Assembly (NCBI GenBank): GCA_037013685.1
Contig: CM072888.1
Coordinates: 14,574,216 to 14,638,215, forward strand
Source of the DNA: Acridotheres tristis
Lineage: Eukaryota; Chordata; Aves; Passeriformes; Sturnidae
Length of the DNA stretch: 64,000 nucleotides
Direction of reading: 5' to 3'
A program made the position numbers and the translations under genes. The notes beneath the pieces were generated by a model. It had not been told where the DNA came from, ran no database searches, and was given only the letters and a program-made list of their open reading frames with translations. Below, one piece after another: positions 11,641 to 24,655 of the stretch (its first letter is position 1; each line of letters starts with the position of its first letter).

Positions 11641-13076
11641 TAGTGTGAGCAAACAGACTGATGTATAAGTGTTACTGAAGGATAGAAAGCTGCTTTAATT
11701 TTCATTTTATAAGGACAGAAAGTTATATGAGGGCATGAAGAACTCCGGAAATGACTGGCAGTATAAGAAAGCAAAGCTATTCCTTACTATTTTTATCCAT
11801 TGTGTTACATCACATAGTTCTGCAGCAGATTAGCCATCACACTGAAAGGTTGATGGAAATAATAGTGAAAAGCACTTGGCGGACTTTGTACATCTATGAG
11901 GTAATCCAATGGAAGTGACAAATGACTCCTGGCATTAAAGGTGAAATGGAAAAACTACAGCCAGAAACCTGGCATTTCTGGCTCTTTTATGGTTGTTTAT
12001 TGGAGTTTTTTTTTTGCTTGGAATTTTAAAAAATTCCTGATTGCAATATATTGATAGTGCAGGTTCTAGGGGTCTGTTCAGAAATTATGTAGAGTACAAG
12101 GATATCAGTTATACTAAAGTTCTGTGATTTAATTATTTTTAGGTAGCATAGTCTAGAGAGTCCATGGGAGAAATAAGCAAGATGAAGTTCTTGCTGGAAT
12201 GGTTAGGAATATGATATTTGTGGGAAGGAAGATGGCAATTTCTAATTCTTGTCAGGATATTGGGACAAACTTCTCCCTAGAAGTATATAATATCTGACAA
12301 TAGTCTTTATGATTCCTTGAAAAAACTTACTTACACTTATTTTTCAGCAGAGCTCTGCAACAGCATTTTGCAAGGCTTACATAAAATTATTGACTGGCTC
12401 AGATTGGTGGAATCCATGTTGAGCATCATATAGTTAAGAAGAAAGGAGTAAAGAAGGGAGTTTGTACTTACTTTTTTTTTTAGAAATAAAATCATTTCAA
12501 CTGATAGGAATAGAAAATTTCTAGAAAATTACTGCTATGTATCCTATTACCTTTGATATGTCTTTATTGTTTCACATATGCAACACCCATTTAGTTTTAC
12601 CAGTTAGGACCTTCAATGGGGCTAAAAATTACAGGAACAAATAAAACAAAGCATATGAACAGTGAGGAAGTAGATGAAGCTTGTATATGAATATATTAAT
12701 TATTGCTGGACTGATCAAAATAATGTATTTTTTTGATTTTTAAAAAGATATATGACTAGTATATGTATAGTAACAGTAACAATCATTTTTAAGGGATCTG
12801 ACATAAAATGAGGATAAAAGTTATTTAACATTTTCATTGTGTGATGAAATGGCAATACAGGTATTTTTGTCAGGTTAGGTTATAAATGCTAATGTTTATG
12901 AAGCAGAAAAAAATAGATGAGGGGCAAAAATTTATCTGAAAGTTCCCTTTTTCAGTAAGATCCTAAGGAAAATGCAGAATAGTATACATTTTAATAAACA
13001 GAGGATTCAGTGCTTGCTAATGTGATATTTTAATTTCTTGTTTGTATGTATTAACTATGTCACATCAAAAACTATT
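11641..13076. other. non-coding, nothing recognised
   Basis: AT-rich sequence with no recognised repeat or gene. Confidence 0.6.
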
Positions 13077-13124
13077 TACTAAATACTAATACATTTAATA
13101 CATAAATTAATACATTTAGTATTC
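13077..13124. repeat. AT-rich direct and inverted repeat
   Basis: TAATACATTTA occurs at 13087-13097 and 13108-13118 (21-bp period). The outer flanks TACTAAAT (13077-13084) and ATTTAGTA (13115-13122) are reverse complements, so the segment can fold into an AT hairpin. Confidence 0.75.
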
Positions 13125-14739
13125 AAAGAGCTGTGATGCTAAAGATGGTGATCTGTACGTTCAGCAAATTACCATGGGATTTTAGGGCTGCAGTTTCACA
13201 GTTGGTGTAAACCAGTTGAAATCTATTCTGCTACTGTCCCATCACTTTTCCACTCCAGGCAATGGGTTATAATGCCTTTCTTCTGCTGGCACCAACATTC
13301 ATGCAGCTGTGTAATTGGTTAGATCAAAAAGCTGATCTGCCTGAAAACTAATTATTAATTTTTATAGTTTTCAGCTGAATAGAGTCAATCCATCTGATCC
13401 AGTGTTGGCACAAAAGAGGGACCAAGGGCTTAATGAAATAGGGAGAACTTTCCCTTTTGGTGGCAACGTGGCCATGGATTGTGAAAGAAACTAGCTGTGA
13501 AACTGTGCCTGAATTGTGATCAACAGCATCGTCTACAGAGGATGGAGAAATAAAAAATGAACTAACAAGTTGTAAATGGGTACAGCATAATCAGTGGAAG
13601 TGTTGTAGGAAACCGAAAACTCTGTTTTGAAGTTAATGCACTGTATCATGGAATAAGGAGGGAGTATTTCTTCTCTGTGGGCCTACTCCAGTTCTCTTAT
13701 GAGTCCACAGAAAAATGATCATGTTTTTAATAAAGATGGGTCAATTTTCTCTTTGAACATGAGTCAAATTGAGTGGCTGAAAGAAAAATAGTAGTGACAT
13801 ATTTACCAAGGAAAAAAATCTTCACTGAATATCCATAAACCAGTGAAATTATTAAATATAGTTATTTTGAAACTTAATGTATTAACAAAATATTTCATGA
13901 ATCTGGAATGTAGTATGGCTTGGTGTTTGAAGAAAATATTCTAAAGTTTATTATATTTGGTTACTAATGATCACAAATGTTATACAGTATTACTACTAGG
14001 TCCTGATCAAATATATGCTCTAATTCTCTTAAATTCAAATTTCTGGTGCAAATGCTTAATTTTGTTTTCCATTGATACTTGTTTTAAAATTAATTCCTTG
14101 GGCATAGTAGAAGTACTTGTTGAGATGAATGCAATATAGATGCTGTCACAGATAGTTAATTTCTTCATTGAATATAGCTTCATGGATGTAAGGAGATTAT
14201 GGTATTTATTTATCCATCCCAGGAAATTGCAGCCTGCTTCTAACCATCACGTTTCAAGGAACCTTGGAGAGGTCAGTGAAGAGACAAGGTTACCACAGTG
14301 TTTTAAAAGATAAGGTATATTTTTTTCCAATATTGTATTTTCAGTACAGCTTTCAGTATATTTTCAGTATAGTTGAATGAGTAATTTGTTTTCCTGGAAA
14401 AGATTATTGAAATTAATATTAGGATTTTCTCTTTAGCTAGTTAGGTGAAGGTTAGTAGTTACTAGTTGCTGTCCAAGTTATCTGCCTTTTTTCCTCCTCT
14501 TGACCTTAATCCCACTTCCCAAGGATGCAGTATTCATCTAATTCAGATAGCCTTCCAGAATTAGGTTTACAAAGTCCTCTGGCCTTCTAAGTTGCTTTTC
14601 TCACATTCATTCGACTCTCCCCTGCCAACTTAGCCTTCTGTCCTCCACCCATCCCTGTTTTGATTCATTTCCCTCATGCCGTGTGCCTAAATATTGCCCA
14701 ACCCATGTGGAAAGTCCTTAATTCTTGTCAAGACAGGGT
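13125..14739. other. non-coding, nothing recognised
   Basis: No supportable gene. Three near-adjacent TTTCAGTA motifs occur at about 14339-14372, probably slippage. No other structure is seen. Confidence 0.55.
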
Positions 14740-15330
14740 CATGACTAGCCCACCCAGGAAGATCAGAACCATGGCTCTGAAACTGGGAACAAGGCTTGCC
14801 CACTTTATAGTATAAAAGCCATTATTCCCTCATGCTCTTCCAGGCCTTTGGGTTAGCAGACAGTTGGAGCAGAAGCACAGAAGGCATGTATTAGGAGAGA
14901 TGGGATGCACTGGAAACAGCAACAGATTTATCAGGGACACACAGGGGACGATGCAAGGGGAGAGTGGGTTACTGAGACTGGCTGTGAGACTGTACACAAG
15001 AGCAGTAAACTGATGTTAGAGGTATGGGACAGGAAGGGTCAGTGGGTGACCCGTGCAGGGGAAGGAGGTCTTGCTAAGTTGGCCAGTATGTTTTCCCTTA
15101 GTTAAGTCTGGGCATTTGTAGGAGCTGGGGAAATAAGCTTGGCAGAGGACCAGCAGGCCACCTACTCCAGCTTTCTTACCCCATGGGGGAGGCATGAATT
15201 AAAAAGAATTAGTGAGCAGACTGAAGCTATGCAGGGCTTAGTTGTGGAACAGGCCCACCCTCAGTTCTGTGATGCCTTTGGCCACCTCCATCCAAGCCTT
15301 TGATGAATGTTGCCCTTGGTCCACTGGATT
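14740..15330 (+). other. GC-richer patch with TATA-like box, nature unknown
   Basis: This stretch is visibly richer in G and C than its surroundings. It carries TATAAAA at 14811-14817, followed about 30 bases on by a GC-richer segment, and a G-rich run to about 15180. That arrangement can be seen in a promoter or a retroviral LTR. No retroviral primer-binding site, terminal TG...CA pair, paired LTR or coding exon could be identified. It may simply be an unrecognised old repeat. Confidence 0.3.
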
Positions 15331-15913
15331 TTTTAACTGTGCAGCCTAATAGTCCATTGACCAATTCATGGCCTGTAGGATACTTGGAGAATTTAAAAGG
15401 CTAGCGAATAATAAGAGGAACAAATCAAGTGCCTTGGGGATTTGAAAAACTGAAAACTGACCACACAAGGATTTTGAGGAAAGGCAACCATTGAGGGATG
15501 GTATCGACAAGCAGCAAGACTTGAATAAATATTAGAAAACTCCATTAATCCAGCTGTGCCTTCACCAGATGACAGTGAACATATGGTATGAATATAATTA
15601 CCGTCTGTAATACCAACCTCTGTTTTGCAAACCTGAGTCAAATTTCTGGTATCTGTGTAGAATCTGTTCCAGCCCAGCCTTAAGATATGCTTGAGACAAT
15701 CACAGTTCTCTAATAACTGACATTTTTTTTAGTGCACTCCAGGCAGCAGCCATTACTGACTATTCTGCTACTCCATTTATCTGCTCTCAGGTAGCATAAG
15801 TATGTTATGCATAGCAGGGTTATTTCTTAGGCCCATTTTACTAGACAACCACTTCTGTGGCTTATCCTCATCAGACCCTGAAAATATCATCCACCAAGTA
15901 CTATTGTTCACAG
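15331..15913. other. non-coding, nothing recognised
   Basis: No gene features. The minus-strand open frame at 15393-15641 has no recognisable domain. Confidence 0.55.
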
Positions 15914-15962
15914 CACTTGATGTTCTCAGAGATCTTTTCCAACATGATTGACTCTGTGATTA
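15914..15962 (+). mobile_element. CR1 LINE 3' tail, first of two
   Basis: CTCAGAGATCTTTTCCAACA followed by ATTGACTCTGTGATT matches the end of the CR1 3' UTR ('ctcagaggtcttttccaacctgaatgattctgtgattct'). Only the last 50 or so bases are recognisable, as is typical of severely 5'-truncated CR1 insertions. No coding capacity. Confidence 0.72.
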
Positions 15963-16000
15963 TGTCCCTTCCAATCCACACCATTCTGTCATCCTATGAC
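15961..16000 (+). mobile_element. CR1 LINE 3' tail, second of two, directly abutting
   Basis: GTCCCTTCCAATCCACACCA then TTCTGTCATCCTATGAC is a second copy of the CR1 3' end ('gtcccttccaacccaaaccattctatgattctatga'). It starts where the first tail ends. It is in the same orientation and of a different sequence version, implying either a second insertion into the first tail's octamer repeat or an internal duplication. Confidence 0.7.
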
Positions 16001-18329
16001 TTACGGTGGGCTGCTAAACACCAATTTTCTGGAGAATAATGGGAAGAGGCAATGGTCATGCTGAAGAAACTGTCGTGATTTAACTTAAATGTGATAACTC
16101 CACATGGGCCAAACTTTGTGGCTACCTACATGTATGTTGTTTTACAGATATTTCAGTCTTTACCTGAGAAAAGGCATATAAAGCATGGGAAACACTCAGA
16201 ACTATGTCCTCAATCATTTTCTTAGGTGGGCTTCAGTTCTGTGGGATGAGAAGTCTTAATTTCTGAAGTCTGATCATCACAGTGGTGCAAAGTTCTGGTT
16301 CAAAGGCAGTTACCTCATTCCAATCAGGCTCTGATATTTATTCCTTTCCAGAGTGTTGTGTCCTGTGGCGTCTGGCCAAGTAGTGTAAGTTCCTGTGACA
16401 CCCTTTGAAGTCCTTAGCCTTTCTAATGATTGCCATGAAGTGTGGAATTAACTGGACCATCTGGCCCTAAATATTTGGCTCTCCTACATGATATTTGTGA
16501 CCTGGAATAATCAGAGAAGTGGTTTATTTGGCTATGAAGTGGCTAACCTTGGTTTGCTGTCATTGTTATTCAACAGACTCCTTTATAGACCTTAATTTTG
16601 GTCATCTTATCTGTGCTTTGTGTGGAGGATGTTCATAGGAGTTTATTAGAAATCTGTTTCAAGAAACCTCTTAGGAGAATGACGCCATGTACACCAGAGA
16701 TCTGGTTGTTTCCTCTCAGAGCTCACTATCTAATCCACTCAGTTCATACAGAATTACTACAGGGAATGAACAACAGGAATGAAAGGATGACAGGGATGCA
16801 CACAGGAACTGTACATTGTACAGATGTAAAGGAAGGCTAGGGAGAAGAGAGCGTGTTCACAGCTCTGCTCACAAGTAGAATACATGAAAGATGAACATGT
16901 CAAGAGAAAAATAAAATGCTGTCAAGGAGCCTATAGCATAAATTTCCTTACTAATGAGGAGAAATCCTATTGCTTCAATTCCTAATGATAGAGGATAAGT
17001 GAAAGGCACAAAGCACTTCTGAATGGACAAGGGCTGAATGAGGTGACATAACTCTGCCAGCTGTAATAGCACACACAGTGCAGCAATACTGGTAGGAACT
17101 GAAGTAAGAAGAAAGCTCACTGCAACTATTCGTGGCTGGCTCATCCCTGCTAAAAGTTGGAACAGAAGCACTTGTAGAGTGAAGGTGCCATGCTTGACCA
17201 ATATTTGTGGCATGCTCACTGAAAGTGCCAAAAAGAATGTTGCTCTCCTCCATTGCAGCTATTTGTAGTACATTTGGTTTTTTTGCTGCCTGATGTATTG
17301 AACTTCCCGTTTGGTTTATTTGGATGTAGGGTGTGAAAAATATTTTAAGTTGTATTTTAGGAATGATAGTTCTCCCAGTTCAACTAGGAAAATTGATTTC
17401 AGTCCCTTTAAGCTATGCTCCAAGATGGGAGCTAAGAACTGTAAAGGGTTTACTTTTTTCAGAATTAGTATTGAGACATGAATTTAATGTCTTCCATTCT
17501 TTGGCATTTGCCTGGAGCTTCTCTGTTTATATCATAGGATACAATGGTACTGTTTTAATTTTTGTCTGGAAAAGTAATTCTTGTTTCTTTTGACTGAAAT
17601 TGAACTGATGGAAATTATTGCTTATAAAGTCATGCAATTACTAATGACTGATGTAGATGATGGGACTGTGTCTGCAGTTTTCAGGAGCTTGAGGTATAGT
17701 CATATCAAATAGTAATAGCACAGTTTAAGTAAGTAATACTTCTTGAAGCCTATTTCTCTATTCATGACTAGGCTTGATTATTGTCAGTAGGACACTTGCT
17801 AAGGCAATAGCACTGCAATATCCAGGACTTTTTAGTAATTTACTCTAAATCTTCACGTTATGTTTTTTAAGTAAATTGCAGTAAAAGAAAGTGCCTTAAA
17901 ATTTCTGTCTCCTTCATTTCACTAGGTATTCTGTTTTAGTGTGAATGCTAAAACTTTTAATACTTGCTTTCAGAAAGAGTATTGTGACAAACCAAACTAT
18001 TTAATATAGTTTGAGACAGTATTTCTATGGACAAAATGAAGATAAATGTTTCTTTGCTCCATTATAAACAAATGGGTTATTGCTCTACAAACTGTGGCAA
18101 GACATAAACTGACAGTACCATGTTTTTGACATTAGTAAATGCTGTAATTCTGTTTTAGTCATGTACCTGAAAACTTGGGTTTCTGAAATGCTGGCATTTA
18201 AATACAAAGCAAATTATTTCTTTGAAATACAGCATATACTTTTGTGGATGACAGATTGGAATTAAAATCTGTTGTTTCTGTGAATGAGAACATTCAGCAC
18301 TATAATTATCCAACTGTGATATACAGTAG
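16001..18329. other. non-coding; one hydrophobic minus-strand open frame
   Basis: No recognised repeat. The minus strand is open from about 17270 down to 16869 (120 residues if counted from a TTG start at 17231), with four hydrophobic stretches. T-rich DNA often yields such frames by chance, and I do not recognise a protein family in it, so it is not called as a gene. Confidence 0.5.
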
Positions 18330-18375
18330 TATATAGTTTTATAGTTTTATAGGGTATAGTTTCATATAGTTTTAG
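18330..18375. repeat. TATAGTTTTA short tandem repeat
   Basis: About four imperfect copies of a 10-bp unit TATAGTTTTA, interrupted by GGG and CA variants. Low-complexity DNA. Confidence 0.75.
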
Positions 18376-21300
18376 TCTTTGGTCCAAATAGGAGCATTTG
18401 TATCCAGGTGTTTCCAGTGTGCAACGTGGTGCTAACGTCAACAGGTTTAATCTAAAAGCACTGAAAAAAGAAAAAAATAAAGAGAGATTTTAATCACCTT
18501 AACTTTGATTACATTGTCAAGCCTTCTACAGTGCAGTCCAAATATAATACAATTGTCCAAACAAAGCAGAATATTAAGGACAAAGATTTAAATATAAATT
18601 AATAATCAGAGACACTACTGCCAAAAAACAAATGTATTTTATATCCAAAATATGTGTGTGCTTACACAAGATACGCTTGTGTATGTCTTTGAACATAATT
18701 TTGCAACTCTGCTGAGTCTCTTCTGTGATATTCTGTTAACCAATGATATATAGTCACAGGGATGGCTCTTTGTGTGAATTATAACTTTGTGTGGCATTTT
18801 CTTATCCTCTTCATAACTACTGATATTTTGCAGCTGTCTTTGAGGGAGGTAGGAATGGTTTTCTGAAGGTACTCAATAATTTTAATTCACATTAGACAAG
18901 TTGTCCCAAAAGCAGGTACAACCTCTGAGCTCAAATAGAAGTTTACACACTTCAAATATTGAAATAAAATATATATGGAGACCTACCCGAGTAGATGAAG
19001 GGTAGACTTCAGCAACACATGCTATATGCACCAAAACGTGGAAGAAATCCAGTAGCCAGTTACTCTTCTTCATTTTGGAAAAGTTACTTGACTAGTCCCT
19101 AAGAAAGGGCAAATTTATATTTTAAGATGGATTTACTTCACCAGTTATTTTCAGGTCACAAGTGACACCCATTTGCAAATGTAGTAGCTCAGATTGTTAA
19201 ATATATTTACTTGACCTAACAAGTGTTAGTAAAGAAGAAGTATTAGTATGTCTCGACTGTTACCAATCCATTTGTAATGTAGGTGTGAAAGGAGAGGCCA
19301 ATCAAATGTAATTTTTATCATAATGTGAGAGGAAAACATTGAACAAATGTGTAAATATTGTAATGGAAGGAGATAGGGAGAGGGTAACTTTTGATATTTG
19401 CCTATGTGACAAATATGAAGTAAATAAGGTGTTTAGAAACATGGCAACTCATGTGAAATCCATCATGTTTGCTCAAAAACATTTTAATGAAATGTAATAC
19501 TTCATTGTAAGACAAGAAGGAAAAGTCTTGTGATTTTCATTTGCATTTAAGCACTAAACCATATTTTCTGTATTCTTAAATTTTCTAGTTTGATTCCTTA
19601 TTCTTTGTCTGGTGATACTTAACTGGAAAAGGTTTTGGTGGTTTATTATCATTGTATTTAATGCATTAATGGTTTCAATGTTCTATAGTATTCTGTAAGA
19701 ATTAGGGTTTTAAAAAACATAGTATTTGCTTATAAGAAGTACCAGTGAAAGAATCTATTTCAGAAAAATAATTAAAGGGTATGTCAGCTGTACCATTTCT
19801 TACCATCCGAGTTAAGGATTTTTTATAGGCTGTTGGAAATACAGAACGAAAATAAACAATTAATAAAATATGGAACATACCATGAACATCAGTGAAACTG
19901 TAAAATGTTAGAATAAATTATTTTTTTGCAACTTGGTGTGGCTTTTGCTTTGGAAATCATGCATCAGTTTTCTAGTTTTGACTGAAATAAGGACCACCCT
20001 GAAGCCAAGCTTAACTGAAATAAATCCCTTAGGAGGCTCTATTTATCACTTTGTTGTAAATTTGGCAGCTAAAAAGACATAACAAAATATGTCAATTAGA
20101 GATGAAATGAACTTTATATTAAAACAAACATTTAATTTGAGGTATTGAATTAATTCACCATTGACAACTGATTCTTTGAGGGGACAGAAAATTAAAAGTA
20201 GTTCTGAAAAATTGCCAGGGAACATGGTACTAGAAGGTGCAGGGTTTCTCCACATCAAACTTTAGTAGTTTTTTTTCATAATGAGACACTTCTGGAGAGA
20301 CAAATACTGTTAGTATCTTAAACCCATCAATATTTACCAACAAGCATGACTTTCTTCATTTGTTTCCTTGTGTTGACAAAGGAGAGCCTTTATGAATAAT
20401 TATCTTGTAGGGAAAAAAATTATCTCCGTATATTTACTGTCCTCTATTCAGATGGGTTTTGAAATCTGAGCCAATCACTCTCACTGCCTATCACTGCAGT
20501 CTTTAGATTATCACTTGATACAGAGTGTGATGTTAACCTCTGTTGGATGTCTTTGTAACCCATACTTGGAGTTTGGGAAAATATTATTAAAAGTATGACA
20601 TCACTCTGACTAAACATCATGGAGACTTTGGTTATAAACTGTTTCAATTTTTGTATCAGTTTGTCACTATGAAAAAAGGGTTCTTTGGTTGCTGCTACAT
20701 ACTGTTGTTCCATAAGAAAGAAGCAAATTGTGAAAGCATTAAATGTTAATAGAAAAGTATTTTTAAATGAAACTTTAACTTTTTTTGCCTTGTGTCAGAA
20801 CAATTTGGTAGAGCTGAATATCTTTTAATGATCATATGTGCATTTTGTATTTTTTTGTCTGCTAAGGGGATGAAACAAGTTTTCCCCCTGTCTTTACTGC
20901 TCACAAAGCATTAATGTAGCAGGAAACTTGAAAGAATGAATGAAAATGAGGAAAAGCACTCAGTTCAGGTGATTGGATCTTGTTTTGATCCTCAGAATTG
21001 TCCAGAAGATGCAGAAATTCTTGTTCTTTGTTGCTCAGTAGCAAGAGGACATATTGCATCCAAGCTGCTTTCAGCTTACAATGTGGACTTACTGTTGTTT
21101 CTTCCTTTCCTTGCTCATCTTTCAAAAGTGTATCACAGTGCATGACAACATTCTTACCTGTTATTTGGCAGTTCACAGTTAGAATAATTTTTCTTTGATT
21201 GCCCACCAAGCCCTTTCCAAGAACACATGTGAAATATTTAAATGGATGTTCCAGGTAGAAGTACTTAAGGTAGGTATTTCAAAGTATTTTCAGTGTTTTT

Positions 21301-21600
21301 TGGCTCTGGCTGGATTCTGTGTTTTTCCTCTATGTGCTTTGTCATATTTTACATGGTGCTATTTTTAATGGCCATGTGCACCTGCACATTTGCTTGCTTG
21401 CAAAGTTCAAGTTTTGCTTACATTTTTGATCTGTCTCCCACATGGTCACCAAGGTAAAAACAGATTCTGTACATGATTACTCCTATTAAAAGGATTTAGT
21501 AGTTCAAGAAGAGATACAGTTGGAAGAAACAAAGATAGTTGTATTTACATGTTGTTACATACACTTCTGAGATAACTGCATTATATATATATTTTTGGAT
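18376..21600. other. non-coding, nothing recognised
   Basis: AT-rich sequence with no supportable exon. The overlapping frames on both strands near 20901-21209 have no recognisable domain. Confidence 0.6.
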
Positions 21601-21841
21601 GAAATACCTCTTGAAGTGCCAGACAAGGTAAGAATGGTCCCAGGAACAGGCTGCTGGAACAGATACAGTCCTGGTCAGTGTGGTAATGGTCCTGGGTGTG
21701 AAGAGTGATAACTGTGAAGGTTCTAGGCCTACAAAGTGACAAGTAGCTGCCTACTTATCAGAGACAGATAGACAGTGGTGGCCAGCTTTACAACATCCCT
21801 AAGAAACAGACATGGCCTGGTTGTAGCCGTGGAAAGGGGTT

Positions 21842-21865
21842 TTAACCCTTTAAGTGCGGTGGAAA
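21842..21865 (+). mobile_element. possible piggyBac-like terminal motif
   Basis: TTAACCCTTTAAGTGCGGTG begins with the TTAA target of piggyBac elements followed by CCCTTT, the usual first bases of piggyBac terminal inverted repeats. The expected reverse-complement end with GGGTTAA was not found in a plausible position. The motif alone is short and may be coincidental. Confidence 0.18.
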
Positions 21866-23143
21866 TAAAATGCACAGCTACATGGTTGTCTTTCATGATA
21901 GGAAAGAAAGAGACAAATTTATTCAGAAACACACTTGGTTTTACAGTATGACTCTCAATTCCAAGAGTAGAGAAAAGGTGATTGGTTCAGAGAGAAGACA
22001 CTCCATTCCCAGGGCCTGGTTACGCATCCCAACAGGTGTTCTATCTTTGTTATTAATTCCTTTTTATTTTGACCAAATTATCACTCTGGGAGAAATTCTC
22101 CCCAGCCTTGAGCTGGACCAGATTATCGGCTGGGAACAGAGCTGAGAAGCTCCAGCCTGGAATATTTTTCAGGCTGTAATTTTTTTTACTTTCTCAATAT
22201 GCATCCCTACACCTGCTTTAGGAGTCTGAATTATAAAATGCCATTGAATTCTCTGATTAATACTTTCAGGACAGGAACATTTTGAAGCAAACTCTCCTGT
22301 TTACTCCAGTGACTTCCCATTAAAGTATAGGACTATCTAATTCACAACTGCCCTCGATCAGCCATTGCTCTGGAGGGTGTAATGTGGGAGGTTGTACTGC
22401 TAGGGAGAGGTGATTGTGAGGATAACACGTCTCCTGAGATGTGTGGTAAAGAGTATGCTGAGATAACAGGCATTTTACAGCCTACTGTTACAACAGCTTG
22501 TGGTCACAACTTTTGTGATATTTCACGGCCTTAATAAAATGGCAGGATTTAAGCTCTTAACCATGCTTTTGATTTCTTTCTGCACTTCAAAAGCAAAGTG
22601 ATATACATAGTGATATGTTCAAATTACTTGTAAGAACAGCATCAGTCCCATCACTTAAAATGAAATAACACCATAACTCCTGTCTATTTTTAATGTGTAA
22701 GAGCATGAGAACTGGTAATTATTTATTCTTATGTATAAACTTATGTTTGGGAAAAAAAGAGTTATAATTATACTGGTGTGATTTTAAAATTATTACAATG
22801 TTTATTTTCACTGAAATTACAGGAGCATTTTCAGGCAAGTCATTAGTTTTTAGAATTTGCTGTCAGTTTATCCCTGGAGTACCCTGCATATGTCACTTTT
22901 TATTCTGGTGACAAAACATTATTTGGTAGTTTATGTCAGCAATAAGTTAAGTTTCTGTCTATTTGCACTTCACTGACTGATAGCTCTTGTCCAGATAAAC
23001 CCAGCAAAGGTATGAGGATGAGCTCTGCTCCTTAGCCAACTTAAAACTGGAAGTCAGTTTACTTGCTATTCCTACAGTTCCACTAGAACTTTAATGTATT
23101 AAAATGTAGACTTGGAAATAAAACTTAATTCAATGTATTTAAC
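21866..23143. other. non-coding, nothing recognised
   Basis: No recognised repeat or gene. The open frame 21870-22145 has no domain support. Confidence 0.55.
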
Positions 23144-23203
23144 ATTTGGACTCAAGGATCTCAGAGGAGTTTTCCAGCCTAAATGATTCCATGATTCTAT
23201 GAA
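23144..23203 (+). mobile_element. CR1 LINE 3' tail
   Basis: TTGGACTCAAGGATCTCAGA leads into TTTTCCAGCCTAAATGATTC and the octamer pair CCATGATT/CTATGAAT. This is the canonical end of avian CR1 (target-primed 3' UTR plus ATTCTATG octamers). Only about 60 bases remain, so the insertion was extremely 5'-truncated or its upstream part has decayed. Confidence 0.82.
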
Positions 23204-24584
23204 TCCTTTTGCTGCCACCTTCTTAAGGATGATCCTACTTCATTGCCAAAAGCAAGGCATTGAGATGAGTCAGATCAAGCAAATATTATAATATTATCTA
23301 GCTACAGTTCAGATGAGTAAAATCTGCCATTGATGTAGACAAATATTCTCAGGGGAAGAGTGCAACTCAAGAAATGGTGAGGAAGCCTGAAGCATTTCTG
23401 TGCATTGCACCTTGTAGCATATAGTCTGCTTTTGCTCCAGGCTTCTAATTCAACTGGGCTCCCTGAGTTTGGACTTGTATGATCAGACCAAGAAGAATGC
23501 AACTGTATTTTACTGAGGTAGAATGTAAAAGCAGAGGGTTTATACTGATATGAAAAGAGAATTAGATGAAAAATGTTCTATATTTCCATGCTTAGCCACC
23601 TGCACTTGTGACTGAGTGCTGGAAGCTTCACAGCTTCTGTTCATTTCATTCTATTTTATAACTTCACCTGGATAGACTATTTTAATTTTCCACTGCTTTT
23701 TTATAAAGTGGATGAAATCACAGACTAAGAAACATTGATTTAGAAAAATCATTACATGTTGGATCCATGTCAGTTGGGTCTGTGATAGTGGATTTGTATT
23801 TATTGGGAAGCAATTACATGAACAATCCCACTATTTATTATTTCTGCATCTTTAAAATGCTAACTAGCCTGCAATCTGCCTTCTTGGAAATCCTAATTAT
23901 ACAGTAATTCAGTCTGTTTATAACATATTTTCAATTTTCACTGCATATTCCACTGTCAGAAAAATATTACATTTGGTTTTATGGAAACATTTAAATCACA
24001 ACAGCAAGCTACTGCACTCGAACTCTGGCTTTTGGAGACAAGCATGGGCTGGTGAAATTGTTCTCTCACAAATGGGACATTCAGAAGAATTCCCAATTGA
24101 TTTCTGTAACAGATGAGTTAAGTCAATGTGGAGAGCATCTGAAATTCCATTGTATTTTAGCAGCACTTGTAAAATGGAAGCAGCATCTAAAATGCTGATG
24201 AACAGTGTTCAAATACTGATCTAAATCAACATTTTGATTTATTCATTCATAAATTAAATATATATCTGTGACTCAGAATTTATCAAACTTTTTGTGGCAT
24301 TTTAACATATGTGCTTTTCAAATATGTGTTATCAGATCAATTTTGGGAGTGTTTTTTATAAGGCTAATTTTTGCTCACACTAATTTTCAATGGAAATCCT
24401 ATAGAATTCCTATTGCTTTGTATTGCAAAAGAGTCTGTTTTTTATAGTGGTGTATGGTTTCTTACAAGCCTTGTGATAGCTAATAAATTAGCAAGGCCAG
24501 CAACAGCATGCAATATTGGCAGTGTCATTAAAACAAAGCCTTAAAAATAGGTAGCTACAGCTACTCTCCCCAAATCCCATCAGT
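23204..24584. other. non-coding, nothing recognised
   Basis: AT-rich DNA with no supportable feature. Confidence 0.55.
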
Positions 24585-24655
24585 TACTGTCACTGTTGAA
24601 TACAGAACAGTGGGCTGGATGGACTTTTCCTTGTTTCCTTATGGTGTTATCTGCT
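24585..24655 (+). mobile_element. ancient CR1 3' UTR fragment
   Basis: TTACTGTCACTGTTGAATAC then GTGGGCTGGATGGACTTTTC corresponds to the 3' UTR of an old amniote CR1 group ('ggccactgtcggaagacaggatactgggctagatggacc'). The same group is represented at greater length at 44531-45138. An open frame starting at 24596 is incidental to this repeat. Confidence 0.58.

Noticed and set aside
14811..15060. TATA box plus GGGTGACCCGTGCAGG considered as a retroviral LTR with primer-binding site
   Set aside because: The sequence does not match the primer-binding sites I know, and no paired LTR, polypurine tract or internal viral sequence was found.
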